The translations under genes and the position numbers were made by a program. Under the pieces are notes generated by a model that was not told the DNA's origin, searched no databases, and saw only the letters and a program-made list of their open reading frames with translations. A DNA stretch of 6,544 nt from Nitrososphaerota archaeon. Its GTDB lineage: Archaea; Thermoproteota; Nitrososphaeria_A; Caldarchaeales; Wolframiiraptoraceae. The first letter of the stretch is position 1, and the number at the start of each line of letters is the position of its first letter. The DNA lies in NCBI GenBank assembly GCA_021157985.1, contig JAGGVM010000134.1, positions 1 through 6,544 on the forward strand, written 5' to 3'. Shown piece by piece: positions 4,991-6,544 of this stretch.

Positions 4991-6241
4991 TCACCCAGCC
5001 TCCAACCAGCTGAGGAACTCCGAGGTCGAGGTAAAGGACTTCACCATGGACTCGTTCGCGAGAAGCCTCACGGAGGCGGTGGGGAGGCTGGAGGCCACGT
5101 AGTCGAGCCACTTGTCGACGCAGCCACCCGGATCCAGATACCTATAGGTCGTTGAAGCTGGGGCGGGGGAGTTCTCGGGGTCGAGGTAGGTGAAGGCGGC
5201 GAACCCGTTCTCGAGGAGGAAGTGCTTGTGACCTATCGGCATCTCCATCGGGGTGAGCCAAACCGTGTAGTAGGACGATCCCTTGCGCATGGCGAAGCTC
5301 ATGGCCGCCACCGCGTCCGTCACGTAGTTCGCCGCCGGATCAACTATCATGAACTTACCTTCATATTCGTATAGAACAGCTACGTGGCCCCGCTCGCCGG
5401 AGGATACGCCGATCAGATAGATGTTCTCAGATTCGCCGAGAACAGATCTGAGCATAGCGTAGGCCAGGACCGCGAGGTCTTCGCAGTCTCCGCCTCCCCT
5501 CGCCAGGGTCTCGTTGGGAAGTGAGACAAAGTTCCTCAGCATGTCCAGTTCGTGATCCTCGATGAACTGGTGGTAATCATCATCCAAGTATTGTAGGTTC
5601 TTGGTTATCCACTCGAAGACCTTCCTGGCCTTAAGCTCCGGCGGCGTATCGCTCCTCAAGCCAAGCTCGCCTCTCACGACCTTCTCGACGTCTGCTTGAA
5701 GCGACTGCTTCAGGATTGTGGGGAAGAACTCGTTTGGGAGGAGTATGCGACTGGAGATCGCTTCGAGCTCCTTCTTGATCTCCGAGTATCCCGATTCGAC
5801 GCTTTGATAGCCCTGCGCTAGGTTCTCGTATTTCTTCTTTAAGTCCGCGTAATCCTTCTTCAAGTCCTCATGTTTCTCAATGAGCTCCCTGTACTCTCCG
5901 CGGAGAAGCTGATAATCCGATTGAAGCTTGCTGTAATCCATCTTCAGGAAGGTGTAGTTATCGAGGAGCTTTGCATAGCTATCGTTAAGCTCGAGGTAAC
6001 GCGCCTTCAGCGACGCGAGCGCCTTCTCCAGGGTGCTGTAATTCGATACGAGCGTCGAGTAGCTGGAATTAAGATCGGAATACCGTGTCTTGATCTCGAG
6101 ATACTCCTTCTCCAGCCCCGCCTTCTCCGCTTCTAGAGCCGAGTAATCGCTTTTGAGCGCCGAGTAACTCATATTGGTCATAACCAGTAAAACGATCAGC
6201 ACGGCTGAGAGAACGGACAAACCTATGGACGAAGCCTGCAT
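4991..6241 (-). CDS. Membrane-anchored coiled-coil protein with transglutaminase-like domain
   Basis: A 416-residue protein in three parts. A hydrophobic segment (about 6-23) serves as signal anchor. Residues 26-165 form 20 consecutive heptads: Tyr at position a in 16 of them (exceptions K40, L75, H124, L159) and Leu/Ile/Val at d in all. About residues 200-310 form a transglutaminase-like (cysteine protease fold) domain. Its likely catalytic triad is Cys253 in GGGDCEDLA, His286 in ERGHVAV and Asp301 in FMIVDPAA. The C-terminal 100 residues have no recognised domain. Seven N-x-S/T sequons (N23, N58, N67, N86, N95, N243, N396) and the anchor suggest an extracellular orientation, with the enzyme domain on a stalk. 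Substrate is unknown; many archaeal members of this fold are probably peptidases rather than crosslinkers. The ATG at 6241 has GGAGGT four bases upstream and a TATA box. It has no evident functional link to the downstream ribosomal genes. Confidence 0.85.
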   Translation of the reverse strand: MQASSIGLSVLSAVLIVLLVMTNMSYSALKSDYSALEAEKAGLEKEYLEIKTRYSDLNSSYSTLVSNYSTLEKALASLKARYLELNDSYAKLLDNYTFLKMDYSKLQSDYQLLRGEYRELIEKHEDLKKDYADLKKKYENLAQGYQSVESGYSEIKKELEAISSRILLPNEFFPTILKQSLQADVEKVVRGELGLRSDTPPELKARKVFEWITKNLQYLDDDYHQFIEDHELDMLRNFVSLPNETLARGGGDCEDLAVLAYAMLRSVLGESENIYLIGVSSGERGHVAVLYEYEGKFMIVDPAANYVTDAVAAMSFAMRKGSSYYTVWLTPMEMPIGHKHFLLENGFAAFTYLDPENSPAPASTTYRYLDPGGCVDKWLDYVASSLPTASVRLLANESMVKSFTSTSEFLSWLEAG

Positions 6242-6245
6242 GAAA

Positions 6246-6251
6246 ACCTCC
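6246..6251 (-). promoter_or_regulatory. Shine-Dalgarno of the transglutaminase-like gene
   Basis: Minus-strand GGAGGT, a full anti-SD match, lies four bases before the ATG at 6241. The spacing is short. Confidence 0.6.
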
Positions 6252-6273
6252 GAGAAGACCGGGCAGAACGGAG

Positions 6274-6280
6274 ATATAAA
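6274..6280 (-). promoter_or_regulatory. TATA box of the transglutaminase-like gene
   Basis: The minus strand reads TTTATAT. Its centre is 26 bases before the first base of the Shine-Dalgarno (6251), so the leader would be about 10 bases. It sits in the divergent region shared with the TIP49 gene. Confidence 0.6.
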
Positions 6281-6298
6281 CGGTCCACGGCATTAGGT

Positions 6299-6305
6299 CT
6301 TTATT
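6299..6305 (+). promoter_or_regulatory. Candidate TATA box of the TIP49 gene
   Basis: CTTTATT is an imperfect box about 29 bases before the Shine-Dalgarno AGGAGG. The spacing agrees with the other promoters here, which is the main support. AT-rich AAAATTAT (6316-6323) is an alternative but lies too close to the start codon. Confidence 0.4.
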
Positions 6306-6331
6306 CAGGCCGGGGAAAATTATCCACTTGG

Positions 6332-6337
6332 AGGAGG
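6332..6337 (+). promoter_or_regulatory. Shine-Dalgarno of the TIP49 gene
   Basis: AGGAGG, inside the longer purine run GAGGAGGGAG, lies eight bases before ATG 6346 and fixes this start. Confidence 0.65.
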
Positions 6338-6345
6338 GAGAAAAT

Positions 6346-6544
6346 ATGCTCGAGGACATCACGGGATATGAGAGGGGGAAGTTCCTCAGGGTCGGCGCTC
6401 ACAGCCACATCAAAGGACTCGGGCTCGAGGGATTAAGGGCTAAACCCGTTGGAGGAGGACTCGTAGGACAGATAGAGGCCAGGGAAGCAGCGGGAATAAT
6501 CGTCAAGATGATCAAAGAGGGAAAGATGGCTGGAAGGGCGGTGC
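6346..6544 (+). CDS. TIP49/RuvB-like AAA+ ATPase, N-terminal part (cut by right edge)
   Basis: The first 66 codons of a gene running off the right edge. The translation begins MLEDITGYERGKFLRVGAHS and contains HSHIKGLGL (about residues 19-27), GLVGQIEAREAAGIIVKMI and GKMAGRAV at the edge. These are the N-terminal landmarks of the TIP49 family (eukaryotic RUVBL1/RUVBL2), and the Walker A motif would follow within a few residues beyond the edge. The eukaryotic proteins form hexameric ATPases in chromatin remodelling and, within R2TP, in assembly of snoRNPs and RNA polymerases; archaeal roles are not established. ATP hydrolysis cannot be judged from this fragment. It is transcribed divergently from the transglutaminase-like gene with about 104 bases between start codons. 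Confidence 0.88.
   Translation, partial: MLEDITGYERGKFLRVGAHSHIKGLGLEGLRAKPVGGGLVGQIEAREAAGIIVKMIKEGKMAGRAV

Noticed and set aside
4754..5155. Open frame of 133 codons on the plus strand
   Set aside because: It runs antisense through S8e, across the rps8e promoter and into the transglutaminase-like gene. The composition is that of a reverse-strand shadow in GC-rich DNA.
5700..6200. DNA tandem repeat behind the roughly 21-base periodicity
   Set aside because: The period comes from the protein heptads. Codons vary between units, and I saw no long identical DNA repeat.
6069..6362. Open frame of 97 codons on the minus strand across the divergent promoter
   Set aside because: It overlaps the well-supported transglutaminase-like N-terminus in another frame and the TIP49 start. 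The translation has no family features.

Overview
The window is an archaeal chromosome segment, GC-rich and almost fully coding. It carries S8e, SRP19, Gar1, TFB (archaeal TFIIB), an archaeal-type Trm1, an RPC34-like protein and the start of a TIP49/RuvBL ATPase. Genes have TATA boxes and short leaders, and at least two start with TTG. An RPC34 ortholog together with this gene set fits the TACK archaea (Thermoproteota and relatives), probably a thermophile. I cannot place the lineage more precisely from sequence alone.

Layout from left to right. A DUF4013 membrane protein runs leftward (39-692), and the tail of an unidentified rightward gene may overlap its 3' end. A divergent promoter region separates it from trm1 (tRNA m2,2G26 dimethyltransferase; start most likely 793, not 754) and rlmE (FtsJ-type rRNA 2'-O-methyltransferase), both rightward. 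A leftward block meets rlmE tail to tail with a 4-base overlap. In transcription order it is: a membrane-anchored transglutaminase-like protein (6241-4991), then S8e, SRP19 and Gar1 (4935-3984, tightly packed), TFB (3899-3084) and an RPC34-like winged-helix/iron-sulfur protein (3047-2643). The right edge holds the first 66 codons of a TIP49/RuvBL AAA+ ATPase, rightward.

The theme is non-coding RNA and stable RNP work: tRNA and rRNA methylation, a small-subunit ribosomal protein, the SRP, the H/ACA guide RNP, and transcription initiation. Two items stand out. First, a somewhat divergent TFB lies directly upstream of a compact RPC34-like gene. In eukaryotes RPC34 is the Pol III subunit that contacts the TFIIB-related factor Brf1. 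Second, the transglutaminase-like protein is held on a strikingly regular coiled coil: 20 consecutive heptads with Tyr at position a in 16 of them and Leu/Ile/Val at every d.

Promoters are readable at several starts. In five of them the TATA-box centre lies 25-29 bases from the first base of a Shine-Dalgarno-like motif, which implies very short leaders that begin at the SD. tfb and the DUF4013 gene lack an SD and look near-leaderless. No tRNA, rRNA, CRISPR, insertion sequence or gene-free stretch over 300 bases was seen.
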